Shown here: positions 51,601 to 60,183 of the stretch, in pieces | How the letters are laid out: every line of letters begins with the position of its first letter | Position numbering within the stretch: position 1 is the stretch's first letter | Assembly (NCBI GenBank): GCA_958296405.1 | Contig: OY282519.1 | Span: forward strand, 3,456,132-3,520,131 | Length of the DNA stretch: 64,000 nt | Source: an uncultured Pseudomonadales bacterium | GTDB taxonomy: Bacteria > Pseudomonadota > Gammaproteobacteria > Pseudomonadales > Azotimanducaceae | Reading direction: 5' to 3' | The notes under the pieces: generated by a model | The model's database searches: none | What the model was told of the DNA's origin: nothing | Seen by the model: only the letters and a program-made list of their open reading frames with translations | Position numbers and translations under genes: made by a program

Positions 51601-52088
51601 TACTCGCCGCGTTCCGCAACCGTGCCAACGGCGTGGTAGCCGGCGCGCTGCAGCCGCTCGCGCTCGCGCTCCAAGTTGAAGCGCTGCCCCACTTCCAGCA
51701 CCAGCGCCTGCCCGGCGACGAAACTCGTTGGCGGCAGCCGCTGTATCAAGGTGCGCATGGGCGTGACGAGGGCGCCCCGCGTGGCCCTGGGCAGTTCCCA
51801 GAGCGTGGCGAGGCGGCTGGAGACGATGTCCTGATGCGGCGAGAAGTTGTCGTACGGCAGCGTTTCCCAATCCGGAAACGACAGCAGCGGCGCCTTGCCA
51901 CCGGCGTAGAAGTCGATCTCGCGGCGCATGCGCATCGCGTCCTCGGTGTCGGACGCGACGTACAGCACAAAGCGATCGCCATCCAGCGCCAGATTGGCGA
52001 CGGCGAGGCCGGCAGCGCTGCCATGCAGCGACTGCCAGTTGACGACCGCCCCGGCCGGCGGCGCGGCGCGAGGGTCGAGTTGCGGCAT
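48615..52088 (-). CDS. mfd: Transcription-repair coupling factor Mfd
   Basis: Removes RNA polymerase stalled at DNA damage and recruits UvrA. Length 1157 residues is standard. The N-terminal UvrB-like module starts GLAVANLALDGDRFVLYV; an RNA-polymerase-interacting CarD-like domain is at ELSIGAPVVHIDHGVGRYRG; the translocase motor has Walker A CGDVGFGKTEVAMRAAF, the DEEHRFGVRQKE box and ALTATPIPRTLNMAMSGMRD; the TRCF C-terminal domain ends LVRGDPGTFRLQDGVRL. Start ATG at 52088. It is a core gene and, with the csiV-like and phosphorylase genes, anchors the taxonomic call. Confidence 0.96.
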   Translation of the reverse strand: MPQLDPRAAPPAGAVVNWQSLHGSAAGLAVANLALDGDRFVLYVASDTEDAMRMRREIDFYAGGKAPLLSFPDWETLPYDNFSPHQDIVSSRLATLWELPRATRGALVTPMRTLIQRLPPTSFVAGQALVLEVGQRFNLERERERLQRAGYHAVGTVAERGEYAVRGALLDIYPMGAAQPVRIDLFDDEIESLRTFDPETQRTAERVAQIRILPAKEVPLDAAAVRRFRDGWHRAFDVDATRCPAYRDVSEGRAHPGMECYLPFFFEATATLFDYLPEGAVIALGAGALPAAAAFEEELAARHASLGHDVERPIPEPKALYLTRQELLAALAPHSRVQLDPDGEKHRHRASLGGRRLPELTASHRGHDEARRLKEFLAAVGAPVLLTAETPGRRQHFEEFLGRAELRVASVTGFAAFRELAPPLALTVADIDRGAWLPDFAVVTETEVFGRRNEDAAARGQQRGIDPELVVRNLTELSIGAPVVHIDHGVGRYRGLRALVVDDVEQEFLALEYADEARLYVPVAALQLISRYAGADAEHAPLHRLGSDQWEKAKRRAARKAFDVAAELLDIQARRQLREGTAFDAPDAEYARFCEQFPFEPTADQAAAIDAVLADLCSPKAADRLICGDVGFGKTEVAMRAAFVAVQSGKQVAVLAPTTLLAEQHYETFRDRFADWPVHIEALSRLRSAGDARAIVQRIGAGTADIVIGTHRLLGADVAFKRLGLAIIDEEHRFGVRQKERLRALRAEVDVLALTATPIPRTLNMAMSGMRDLSIIATAPARRLSIKTFVVRKANHLLREALAREFARGGQVFYVHNEVQSIERVADELRRLAPTARVGVGHGQMPKRALERTMADFYHRRCNLLVCTTIVENGIDIPNANTILIDRADRFGLAQLHQLRGRVGRSHHQAYAYLMTPDLRAITADARKRLDAIEAAGELGIGFTLATHDLEIRGAGELLGQEQSGQIETVGFALYMELLERAVASIKAGKTPDLDAPLPTLTGRSEVNLHVQALIPDDYLPDVHARLIFYKRMANAAGFERLDDLKVEMIDRFGRLPEALDNLFRMTALKLSCQALGIASLHAGAASGRIDFEADTPVEPAQVVNLVRGDPGTFRLQDGVRLRFEAPMPEAEERFAFVEGLLERLVGADTPRLVAGA

Positions 52089-52310
52089 GCGGTGGCGGGT
52101 GTTTCGGGGGCGAACCGCTCATTCTACCGCTTGCTCGAGTGGCTCGTTATCCACGACGAAGCGCCCCAGCGCTCCGCGTCAATGGCACGGGCAGTGTCGT
52201 CTCGGTGCGCTCACCGAATCTTCGCCAGCGGCAAGCCATCGGTGGGCCAGCGCCGACGTCAGCCCTGCCCAGCGCCGCCTGCCACCACACGGCCATGCTA
52301 GGCTTGGCCG

Positions 52311-53414
52311 ATGCCAGAAGCCTTGACGCCAGACCTCGCCCGCCTGCGCGACGACGTGGACGCGGTGGCCCGCGACGTGCTCGCCCCGCTCGCGGCCGAC
52401 GTGGCCGCCAATCGCTCCGCCATCGTCGCCGCCAGCAAAGCCGCTGGGCTGTTCGCCATGACGCAGCCCAAGGCGCACGGCGGCAGCGAAGCCGGCGCCT
52501 TGGCGCTCACCGTCGTCCGAGACACGCTTGCGAGCCACAACTTGGGGCACCTGCCGGTGTTCGGCCCCGGGCCCGGCGTGTTGGCCGGCGCCGGCGAGCC
52601 GGTGGCGAGCCGCTATCTGGCGCCACTCTTGGCCGGCGAGAAACGCGGCGCCTTCGGCTTCACCGAACCGGACGACGCGCCCCGCGCCACTTGGGGCCGC
52701 ATCACGGGCGATGCCTTGGTCGTGAACGGGCAGAAGTCCTATGTCACCGGCGGCGTCGAGGCGGACTTCATCAACGCGCTTGTCGAAGTCGAGGGCGCGG
52801 GGCCGGCGATGGTGGTGATCGACACGGACGCCGCCGGCGTGCGCATCAAGCGCGTCTTTGGCTCGATGGACGGCACCCGCCACGCCCACTTCGTGTTTGA
52901 GGACGTCGAGGTGCCGACGGCGAATCTCGTCGGGCGCCCGGGCGAAGGCCTGCCCCGCGCCCTAGGCCAAATCGGAAACACGCGCTTGGCGTTCGCGGCC
53001 GAGTGCGTGGGGCTCATGCGCTGGACATTGGGCTTCGTCACCGCGCACCTTGAAGCGCCGCATCGGAGCGGCGCCCCCTTGGGCGCCCGGGAAGGCGTGC
53101 GCATGCGCTACGCGGACATGCGCATCGATGCGTTCGCTGCCCGCAGCATGGTCTACCGCACAGCGCGGCTCGCCGATGCCGGGGAGAACGTCGTCAACGA
53201 GACCATTGCCTGCAAGGTGTTCGCCACCGAAGCCGTGGGCAGGGTCGTGGACATGGCCATGCAGCTGGTGGGCGGCAAGTCATTGGACATCGGGCACCCC
53301 TTGGAGAGCCTTTACCGGCGTGTGCGCGCCATGCGGTTGGCGGAGGGCGCAAGCGACATTCTGCGCCTCAACCTAGCTCGCGGCCGGCTGGACTTGGGGA
53401 AGGGCCGGCTCTGA
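52311..53414 (+). CDS. Acyl-CoA dehydrogenase
   Basis: FAD-dependent dehydrogenase of 367 residues that introduces a double bond into an acyl-CoA. Matching segments are AFGFTEPDDAP and NGQKSYVTGGVEADFI in the FAD-binding middle domain, VFEDVEVPTANLVG, and the C-terminal helical domain QLVGGKSLDIGHPLESLYRRVRAMRLAEGASDIL. The catalytic-base position near the C-terminal domain cannot be fixed without alignment. The ATG at 52311 is the first start. It lies between mfd and the phytanoyl-CoA dioxygenase gene and probably feeds the same fatty-acid-type catabolism as the crotonases. Confidence 0.88.
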   Translation: MPEALTPDLARLRDDVDAVARDVLAPLAADVAANRSAIVAASKAAGLFAMTQPKAHGGSEAGALALTVVRDTLASHNLGHLPVFGPGPGVLAGAGEPVASRYLAPLLAGEKRGAFGFTEPDDAPRATWGRITGDALVVNGQKSYVTGGVEADFINALVEVEGAGPAMVVIDTDAAGVRIKRVFGSMDGTRHAHFVFEDVEVPTANLVGRPGEGLPRALGQIGNTRLAFAAECVGLMRWTLGFVTAHLEAPHRSGAPLGAREGVRMRYADMRIDAFAARSMVYRTARLADAGENVVNETIACKVFATEAVGRVVDMAMQLVGGKSLDIGHPLESLYRRVRAMRLAEGASDILRLNLARGRLDLGKGRL

Positions 53415-53442
53415 GGCCGCCACCCGGCGCGCGCCGAACCCT

Positions 53443-54225
53443 TCACACCACGATCGCTGGGTATTGCGCCGAGCGGGTGCCAGGAATCGGTTGGTTGGCG
53501 GCGTCATGGTAGGTGAACGCCACGGACAGCTTCACCACATCGGTGTCGTTGCGCCCCGCGGCATGCAGCAAGCGGCAGTGGAAAAAGAGCGCGTCGCCGG
53601 GTTCCAGCGTCAATGCCACCGCAGCATCAATCAGGGGAGCGTTGTCCGGCACGTCCGGGCGCAGGAACAGTTCGCCATCAAAGCGGCCGCGGCGCAGCGA
53701 CTCGCGGTGGCTGCCCGGAATCACCCAAAGCGCGCCGTTGGCACAAGTCTCCGCGCCCAAAGCCAGCCACACCGACACCAGTTCTGGCCGGTCGAAGCTC
53801 CAATAGCGGATGTCCTGATGCCACAGCGTGGCGCTGGAGTGGCCACCATGCTTGGTCATCACGCAGTTGTGGTGGCATTGCGACAGGCGCAGGTCCGCGC
53901 TGCCCAACAGCTGCCGCACCATGCGCGCAACGCTTGGGTGCCGGGCCCAGCCGCGGAACGACGCATCGCGGGCGTAGGCGCCGAGCAAGCGCCTCGGCGT
54001 GTCGCCGCCGGCGGCGGCGCGGCCGCGCGGCGCCCCGGCATAGCCCACGTCCGCTTCGAACTCCGCCGGCGCCACCACCGGGTTGAGGGCGGCCAGTGCC
54101 TGCGCGGCCATGCGCCGGCAATCTTCAGCGGCGGCCAGTTGCCGCAGGATCAGGTAGCCATCGCGGGCGAAGGCGTCTCGCGCCGCGTTGCCGGCGCTGG
54201 GAAAAGGCTCTGCTGGCTCGCTCAT
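53443..54225 (-). CDS. Phytanoyl-CoA dioxygenase family protein
   Basis: Fe(II)/2-oxoglutarate-dependent oxygenase of 260 residues. The metal-binding facial triad is visible as the H-x-D of WHQDIRYW and the distal histidine of FFHCRLLHAAG; the oxoglutarate-binding arginine should lie shortly after (GRNDTD). It hydroxylates an unactivated carbon; substrates in the family range from branched acyl-CoAs to small metabolites, so the name does not fix the substrate. ATG at 54225 (MSEPAEPFPSAGN) is preferred to the in-frame start at 54252. It is convergent with the acyl-CoA dehydrogenase. Confidence 0.85.
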   Translation of the reverse strand: MSEPAEPFPSAGNAARDAFARDGYLILRQLAAAEDCRRMAAQALAALNPVVAPAEFEADVGYAGAPRGRAAAGGDTPRRLLGAYARDASFRGWARHPSVARMVRQLLGSADLRLSQCHHNCVMTKHGGHSSATLWHQDIRYWSFDRPELVSVWLALGAETCANGALWVIPGSHRESLRRGRFDGELFLRPDVPDNAPLIDAAVALTLEPGDALFFHCRLLHAAGRNDTDVVKLSVAFTYHDAANQPIPGTRSAQYPAIVV

Positions 54226-54291
54226 GCGCGTGGTGGGCGCCAAACCGGCCAAGGCCGCATGGCGCGGGAGGAACCCGGTTAGGATAGCGCC

Positions 54292-55500
54292 ATGTTACGA
54301 CGCTTAAGCGCCGCTTGGCGCCAAGTCGCCAGCGTGCTCCGTCGTGCGCTGTCGCCGAAGGCCGCGCTGCCCATCGTCTTCCTCGCGGTCGCGGGCGGCG
54401 CCGCCTACTGGATGACGCTGGCGCGTCCGCAAGTGGCGCAGGCGCCACCGCCGGAGCCATCGCTCTTGGTCAGCGTCGCCGCGCTGAAACGCGAACCCGT
54501 CGCCTTCACCGTTCCCTCCCAAGGCTCTGTCTCACCACGCACGGAGACCACCTTGGTCTCGGAGGTGTCTGGGCAAATCGTGGACGTGTCGCCGGCGTTC
54601 GTGAGCGGCGGCTTCTTCAAACAGGGCGACGTGCTGGTGCGCATCGATCCGCGCATCTACGAAACGAACCTCTTGGGCGCAGAGGCTGAAGTGGCCAGAG
54701 CCCGCACGCAGGTTGCCACCGAAGAGGCGCTCGCGAGCTACGCGCAGGAGAACTGGGAACGCCTCGGCGAACTGCGCGCCGAGCAGGACGAAGCCTCGGA
54801 CCTCACGCTGCGCAAGCCCCAGTTGCAACAGGCGCTCGCCGAGCTGGATGCCCGCCAAGCGGATTTGGAGCGCGCGCAGGAGGACCTGCGGCGCACGATC
54901 ATCCGGGCACCCTACGATGGCATGGTGCGCGAGAAGCTGGCGGACGTTGGCCAATTCGTGAACGTTGGCGCCGAGCTCGCGAGCGCCTTCGCCGTGGACC
55001 GCGCCGAAGTGCGCCTGCCCCTAACGCAGCAGGACTTGCGCTTCGTCGATGTCGAGGCCCTCGCCGCCGGCGCGACGCTGCCGGTCACCTTGCGCGCAGA
55101 CCTCGGCGCCGAAGGCCAGTCTTGGCAAGCCGCAGTCGTGCGTTCAGAAGGCGTCTTCGACGCCACCAGCCGGGTGCTCTACGTCGTCGCGCAAGTGGAG
55201 GATCCGTATAACTTGGCGGGCGGAGGGAGTTCACCCCTGCGCATCGGCACGTTCGTGTCGGCCGAAATCAGCGGCAAGGCGGGGGGCGACTTCTTCGTCG
55301 TCCCGCGCCACGCCTTGGCGCGCGGGGACACCCTCTGGATCGTGGACGACGACATGCGGATTCGCCCACGCACCGTCGCCGTCGTGCGCGCCGACGAGCG
55401 CTTCGCCTACATCGCGGAAGGGTTCGAAGACGGCGAACGCTACGTGACCATTCCCATCGCCCAGCCCCTGCCCGGCATGAAGGTGCGGGTGGCGAACTGA
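54292..55500 (+). CDS. RND efflux periplasmic adaptor (HlyD/MFP family)
   Basis: Membrane-fusion protein of 402 residues that links the inner-membrane RND pump to an outer-membrane channel. A single N-terminal membrane anchor (LPIVFLAVAGGAAYWM) is followed by the split lipoyl domain (VSEVSGQIVDVSPAFVSGGFFKQGDVLVRID and IIRAPYDGMVREKLADVG around a helical hairpin), then beta-barrel and membrane-proximal domains. The ATG at 54292 is used. It is 12 bases upstream of the RND pump gene and on the same strand. No outer-membrane partner gene is nearby. Confidence 0.92.
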   Translation: MLRRLSAAWRQVASVLRRALSPKAALPIVFLAVAGGAAYWMTLARPQVAQAPPPEPSLLVSVAALKREPVAFTVPSQGSVSPRTETTLVSEVSGQIVDVSPAFVSGGFFKQGDVLVRIDPRIYETNLLGAEAEVARARTQVATEEALASYAQENWERLGELRAEQDEASDLTLRKPQLQQALAELDARQADLERAQEDLRRTIIRAPYDGMVREKLADVGQFVNVGAELASAFAVDRAEVRLPLTQQDLRFVDVEALAAGATLPVTLRADLGAEGQSWQAAVVRSEGVFDATSRVLYVVAQVEDPYNLAGGGSSPLRIGTFVSAEISGKAGGDFFVVPRHALARGDTLWIVDDDMRIRPRTVAVVRADERFAYIAEGFEDGERYVTIPIAQPLPGMKVRVAN

Positions 55501-55512
55501 GAGCGCGTACAC

Positions 55513-58500
55513 GTGGCTGACCCAGCAACCAGCGAAGCCCGCGAGCAAGGCGGCCTCATCGCGTGGTTCGCCGGCAACCACGTCGCCGCCAATCTGGTGA
55601 TGATCGCCATCGCGGTTGGCGGCATTGCCGGGCTCTTCATCATCAAGAAGGAGAGCTTCCCAGACTTCGACTTCCAGCAAATCGAGGTGATGGTGCCGTA
55701 TTTGGGCGCGGCGCCGCAGGAAGTCGAGGAAGGCGTCGTCATCAAAGTCGAGGAGGCCATCAAGCAGATCGAGGGCATCCAACGCATCGAATCCATCGCT
55801 TGGGAAGGCAGCGGCGGCGTGTATCTCACCGTGGGCGAGGCCTACGACGCCGCGGAAGTCACGGACGAGGTGAAGCTGGCGGTGGACGGCATCGCCACGT
55901 TCCCCCGCGAAACGGAGCGGCCGGTCATCAGCCGCCAAATCTTCAAGCGCGGGGTGCTCAATCTACAGCTCCACGGCGACATCGACGAAGTGGCGCTGAC
56001 GACGCTGGCGCAGACAGTCCGCGATGAGGTCACCGGCTTGCCGGGGATCTCCGCGGTGGAGGTGCATGGCGCGCGGCGCTTCGAGATTTCCGTAGAAGTC
56101 GCGGAGCACACGCTGCGGCAGTACGGCCTCACCCTCGAAGACGTGGCAACGGCCATCCGCCGTTGGTCTGTGGACTTGCCCGGCGGCGCCATCCGCTCCG
56201 AAGCCGGCGACATTCGCCTGCGCGCCAAGGGACAGGCATACACCGGCGCAGAATTCGAACAAATCGTGCTGCTGACGCGCACCGATGGCGCGCGCTTGCG
56301 CCTTGGGGACATCGCCACCATCCGCGATGGCTTCGCGGAAGTGGAGTCTTATGCTTCGTTCGATGGCGAGCGGAGCTTGGCCGTCGCCGTCTACGCCACC
56401 GAAACGGAGAACGAGGTCGCCATCGCGGAGCATGTGCGCGAGTACGCGGCGCAACGCCAAACCACCCTGCCGCCCGGCGTGAAACTGACAGTCTGGGCAG
56501 ACAGCACCTACTACCTTGAAAGCCGCATGACGATGATGATCGAGAACCTGGCCCTCGGCGCCTTGCTCGTGTTCATCGTCTTGGGGCTGTTCCTGCGCCT
56601 GCGCATCGCCATCTGGGTCGCGGTCGGGTTGCCGGTCGCCTTTCTCGGCGCCTTCATGCTGCTGCCGACGCCGGCCATCGGCGTCTCCGTCAACACCATG
56701 AGCTTGTTCGCGTTCATCGTCGTGCTCGGCATCGTCGTGGATGACGCGATCATCGTCGGCGAGAGCGTTCACGCCCAAACGCAGGCGCACGGCTACACGT
56801 TGGCCAATGTCATCGCGGGCACGCGGCGCGTGGCGGTGCCGGCCACCTTTGGCGTGCTCACCACCATCATGGCGTTCGCGCCATTGCTGTTCGCCACCGG
56901 CATCGTCGCCAAGATCAGCCAATCCATCGGCTGGGTGGTGGTGTTGTGCCTCGTGTTTTCGCTGGTGGAATCCAAGCTGATCCTGCCATCGCACTTGGCC
57001 GCCTACACCAAGGAAACCGCCCGCCGACGCGGCATTGCAGACCGCATGGAGCGCGGCCTCAAACGCTTCATCGACAACGTCTACGCGCCGTTCCTCGCCA
57101 AGGCCATCGAATATCGCTACGCGACGGTGGCTTTCTTCGTTGCGTTGATGATTCTGGCGGCGGGGCTCGTTTCCGGCGGGGTGGTGCGGATCGTCTTCTT
57201 CCCCAACCTCGACATGGATTACGTGGCCGCATCCATCCAGCTGCGGGAAGGGACGCCGCGCTCCCTCGCCCGCACCATCGTCGAGAAGCTGGACGCGGAT
57301 TTGCGCGAAGTGAACGAGGAAATCAAGGCGGAAACAGGCACCGATCGGGACGTGGCGCAACACATGTTCGCCTACATCACCGGTGGCGACCGCGGCGACA
57401 TTCGCGTCGAGCTGGACAGATCGCCAGACCGCGTCGCCGGCCCCGCCGACATCGAGCGGCGTTGGCGGGAGAAGGCCGGGGAGATCGCCGGCGTGCGCGA
57501 ACTGCGCTTCTTCTCAAGCTCGCAGATCGGCGGCAAGCCCATCTCCTTCGCCCTGTCTGGCCGCGACTACCCCACGCTGGAACGGGCGGCGGACGCGCTG
57601 CGCGACCACTTGCGCGGCTATGAGGGGCTGTACGAGGTGCAGAGCGACGCCCGCACCGGCCCGGAAGAAATCAGGCTGCGGGTGAAGCCCGAGGCCGAAG
57701 CGCTCGGCGTGACGTTGGCCGAGCTGGCGCGGCAGGTGCGCCAGGCCTTCTACGGGGCGGAGGCGCAGCGGATTCAACGCGGCCCCAACGAGGTGTGGGT
57801 GTGGGTGCGTTACCCACGTTCCGAGCGGGGCTCCATCGGCAACTTGGAGAACATGTGGATTCGCTTGCCGGATGGCCGCGAACTGCCCTTCAACGCCGTG
57901 GCGGACTATGAGATGGCGCAAGGCTACGGCGCCCTGCGGCGCACCGACGGGCAATCCACCGTCACCGTCTCCGCCAACGCAGACCTTGCCATCGTGGAGC
58001 CACTGCAGGTGATCAACCAAGTGGAGGCGGAGTTCCTGCCCGACTTGACGGCGCGCTACCCCGGCGTGCGGCACGGCTTGGCCGGCGGCGCGCGGGAGCA
58101 AGTGCTTTCCATTCAGAAGCTCGGCTGGGCGTTCGGCGCCGCATTGCTCGGCATTTTCGCGCTCATGGCGATCCCGCTGCGCTCCTATGTGCAGCCGCTG
58201 CTCATCATGAGCGTCATCCCGTTCGGCATCATCGGCGCGGTGCTCGGCCACATGCTGCTGGGCTTGGCCATCACCTCGGTCTCCCTCATCGGCATCGTCG
58301 CCTTGGCGGGAGTGGTGGTGAACGACAGCCTCATCATGGTGGACTTCGTCAATCGCGGCGCGGCGCGGGGAGATTCCCCCGCCAAAGCCGCCATCGACTC
58401 AGGGGCGGCGCGCTTTCGAGCCATTCTGCTGACGTCCCTCACCACCTTCTTCGGCCTGTTGCCGATCATGTTCGAGACCGCCGCGGAAGCGCAGATCGTG

Positions 58501-58671
58501 GTGCAAATGGCCGTCTCGCTGGGCTTTGGCATCCTGTTCGCCACGGTGATCACGCTGGTGCTGGTGCCGTGCCTCTACAACATCTTGGCGGATGCGCGCC
58601 GGGCGCCAAGCGCGGCGACCGCGCCACCGGGCACTCAAGGGTTGCCGGCTGAGGCGGCGAGCGGACGCTGA
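55513..58671 (+). CDS. RND-family efflux permease (HAE1/AcrB type)
   Basis: Inner-membrane proton-driven pump of 1052 residues, the normal size. GTG start at 55513, followed by the first membrane helix (NHVAANLVMIAIAVGG). Characteristic segments: FPDFDFQQIEVMVPYLGAAP, the block of helices around ALLVFIVLGLFLRLRIAIWVA, and LGIVVDDAIIVGESVHA with two acidic residues in helix 4 for proton relay. The second half repeats the pattern (GIVALAGVVVNDSLIMVDFV). Together with the adaptor it should export hydrophobic or toxic compounds. Substrate is unknown. Confidence 0.93.
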   Translation: MADPATSEAREQGGLIAWFAGNHVAANLVMIAIAVGGIAGLFIIKKESFPDFDFQQIEVMVPYLGAAPQEVEEGVVIKVEEAIKQIEGIQRIESIAWEGSGGVYLTVGEAYDAAEVTDEVKLAVDGIATFPRETERPVISRQIFKRGVLNLQLHGDIDEVALTTLAQTVRDEVTGLPGISAVEVHGARRFEISVEVAEHTLRQYGLTLEDVATAIRRWSVDLPGGAIRSEAGDIRLRAKGQAYTGAEFEQIVLLTRTDGARLRLGDIATIRDGFAEVESYASFDGERSLAVAVYATETENEVAIAEHVREYAAQRQTTLPPGVKLTVWADSTYYLESRMTMMIENLALGALLVFIVLGLFLRLRIAIWVAVGLPVAFLGAFMLLPTPAIGVSVNTMSLFAFIVVLGIVVDDAIIVGESVHAQTQAHGYTLANVIAGTRRVAVPATFGVLTTIMAFAPLLFATGIVAKISQSIGWVVVLCLVFSLVESKLILPSHLAAYTKETARRRGIADRMERGLKRFIDNVYAPFLAKAIEYRYATVAFFVALMILAAGLVSGGVVRIVFFPNLDMDYVAASIQLREGTPRSLARTIVEKLDADLREVNEEIKAETGTDRDVAQHMFAYITGGDRGDIRVELDRSPDRVAGPADIERRWREKAGEIAGVRELRFFSSSQIGGKPISFALSGRDYPTLERAADALRDHLRGYEGLYEVQSDARTGPEEIRLRVKPEAEALGVTLAELARQVRQAFYGAEAQRIQRGPNEVWVWVRYPRSERGSIGNLENMWIRLPDGRELPFNAVADYEMAQGYGALRRTDGQSTVTVSANADLAIVEPLQVINQVEAEFLPDLTARYPGVRHGLAGGAREQVLSIQKLGWAFGAALLGIFALMAIPLRSYVQPLLIMSVIPFGIIGAVLGHMLLGLAITSVSLIGIVALAGVVVNDSLIMVDFVNRGAARGDSPAKAAIDSGAARFRAILLTSLTTFFGLLPIMFETAAEAQIVVQMAVSLGFGILFATVITLVLVPCLYNILADARRAPSAATAPPGTQGLPAEAASGR

Positions 58672-58747
58672 ACGTCGGCGGCGGGGCGCGACCGCTGCGT
58701 GGGCGTGGGCGCCGAGGACATGGGGACGCAATGCAGGGAGGTGAGAC

Positions 58748-59761
58748 ATGCGCGCAGCCTTGATGGAGCGTGGCCGGCTGTGGGTGGAAGACGTGCCAGA
58801 CCCGACGCCGGCAGCCGGCGAAGTGGTGGTGAAGTCCCTCGCCTGCGGCATTTGCGGGTCTGACCTGCACGCCGCCCGCCACACCGAGGAGTTCGTCGCC
58901 ACGAGCCTTGAGGCCGGTGGCGCGTTCAAGCTCACGACGCTGAAGCCCGTTGTGCTCGGCCACGAGTTCTGCGCGGAGGTGATGGAACGGGCCGGCGCGT
59001 TCAAGGCCGGAGACTTGGTGTGCTCGGTGCCCGTCTTGGCCAGGCCGGCGGTGGTTCCCGTCGGCTATTCGCCCGATGCGCCGGGCGGATTCGGCGAATA
59101 CATGCTGCTCAGCGAACGCCTGCTGATGCCCGTGCCGTCCGGCACGCCCAAAGAGATGGCCGCGCTCACGGAACCCATGGCGGTGGGCCGCCACGCGGTG
59201 AACATGGCGCGGCTCGATGGCGACGAGGCCATCATCGTCATCGGCGCCGGCCCCGTCGGCCTCGCGGTCATCGCGAATCTGAAGGCGGCCGGCGCCGGGC
59301 CGGTGGTGGCGTCCGAACCATCGCCCACGCGCCGCCAACTCGCCGCAGCCCTTGGCGCCGACGCGGTGTTGCACCCCGGCGAGGCCGATGCCTACAAGCT
59401 GGACGCAGTGCGCCGCCGGGAGCGCGTCGTGGTGTTCGAGTGCGTGGGGGCGCCGGGCGTCATCGACGACATCTTCCTGCGCGCCCCACCGCACTCACGC
59501 ATCATGGTGGTGGGCGTTTGCCTGCAAGTGGACCATTCACGGCCGCTCATCGCCGTGAACAAGGAACTCAACGTGCAGTACGTGCTCGGCTACTCGGTGC
59601 CGGAGTTCCGGGACACACTGCAGGACATCGCCGCCGGCAAGCTCGACGTGGCGCCGCTCGTCACACATTCCGTGGGCCTCGACGGGGTGGCGGGCGCCTT
59701 CGAGGCGCTGGCGCAGCCGGACGCCCACGGCAAGGTGCTGGTGTTGCCTTGGAACAGTTGA
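58748..59761 (+). CDS. Zinc-dependent alcohol dehydrogenase family protein
   Basis: NAD(P)-dependent medium-chain dehydrogenase of 337 residues. Catalytic-zinc ligands are in SLACGICGSDLHAARH and VLGHEFCAEVME; the nucleotide-binding motif is VIGAGPVGLAVIA. The structural-zinc cysteine cluster is missing, which is common in related threonine/sorbitol-type dehydrogenases. The GGGAGGTGA ribosome site 7 bases before the ATG at 58748 is unusually strong. Substrate cannot be predicted. It is followed convergently by a small hypothetical gene and stands 76 bases after the RND pump gene. Confidence 0.88.
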   Translation: MRAALMERGRLWVEDVPDPTPAAGEVVVKSLACGICGSDLHAARHTEEFVATSLEAGGAFKLTTLKPVVLGHEFCAEVMERAGAFKAGDLVCSVPVLARPAVVPVGYSPDAPGGFGEYMLLSERLLMPVPSGTPKEMAALTEPMAVGRHAVNMARLDGDEAIIVIGAGPVGLAVIANLKAAGAGPVVASEPSPTRRQLAAALGADAVLHPGEADAYKLDAVRRRERVVVFECVGAPGVIDDIFLRAPPHSRIMVVGVCLQVDHSRPLIAVNKELNVQYVLGYSVPEFRDTLQDIAAGKLDVAPLVTHSVGLDGVAGAFEALAQPDAHGKVLVLPWNS

Positions 59762-59824
59762 ACGACGGCGCGCGTCCCACCGGGCTGCCCGGCTAGCGCC
59801 CATCGCGCGCGGCGGCCCAGCGGG

Positions 59825-60169
59825 CTAGCCCACCTGCCCCACATGCGCCGTTTCGCGGTTGACCATCACTTGCAGTTCGCCGCCCCGCGGCCAATACCGC
59901 GCTTCGACGAAGCGGTGTTCCTCCCAATGAAGTTCCACGTTCGTCCAAACATAGAGGGGGGCGCGCTCGGAGGGCGCCCGCCGCTTGCGCAGGCAGCCGT
60001 CAAGCCATAGCTCCAAGGCGCCATCCTGCGCAATGGCCACCTGCACGGCCTTGTGGCCGACGGGCAGTTCCACCATCCGACGCGGGCTGGCCCGCCCGTC
60101 GCTTCCGTCCTGGCCACGCGGCGCGGAATCTTGCGGGGCGCGCGCCGCGCCGCTGCTTTCTTCATGCAT
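59825..60169 (-). CDS. Small conserved hypothetical protein
   Basis: Protein of 114 residues, ATG at 60169. The first 30 residues are polar and charged; the rest reads VELPVGHKAVQVAIAQDGAL, LELWLDGCLRKRR, APLYVWTNVELHWEEHRFVE and YWPRGGELQVMVNRE, a beta-strand-rich pattern. No signal peptide or membrane segment is seen. It is divergent from the amino-acid permease (14 bases between starts), so they may share a control region. Not recognised as a named family, though the WEEHRFVEARYW stretch looks conserved. Confidence 0.55.
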   Translation of the reverse strand: MHEESSGAARAPQDSAPRGQDGSDGRASPRRMVELPVGHKAVQVAIAQDGALELWLDGCLRKRRAPSERAPLYVWTNVELHWEEHRFVEARYWPRGGELQVMVNRETAHVGQVG

Positions 60170-60183
60170 GTCGATCAGCGAGA

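Noticed and set aside
49956-52301. A 781-codon open frame antisense to mfd
   Set aside because: It lies wholly opposite the conserved mfd gene, has no domain-like sequence and is rich in arginine, alanine and histidine, as expected from the reverse of a high-GC gene.
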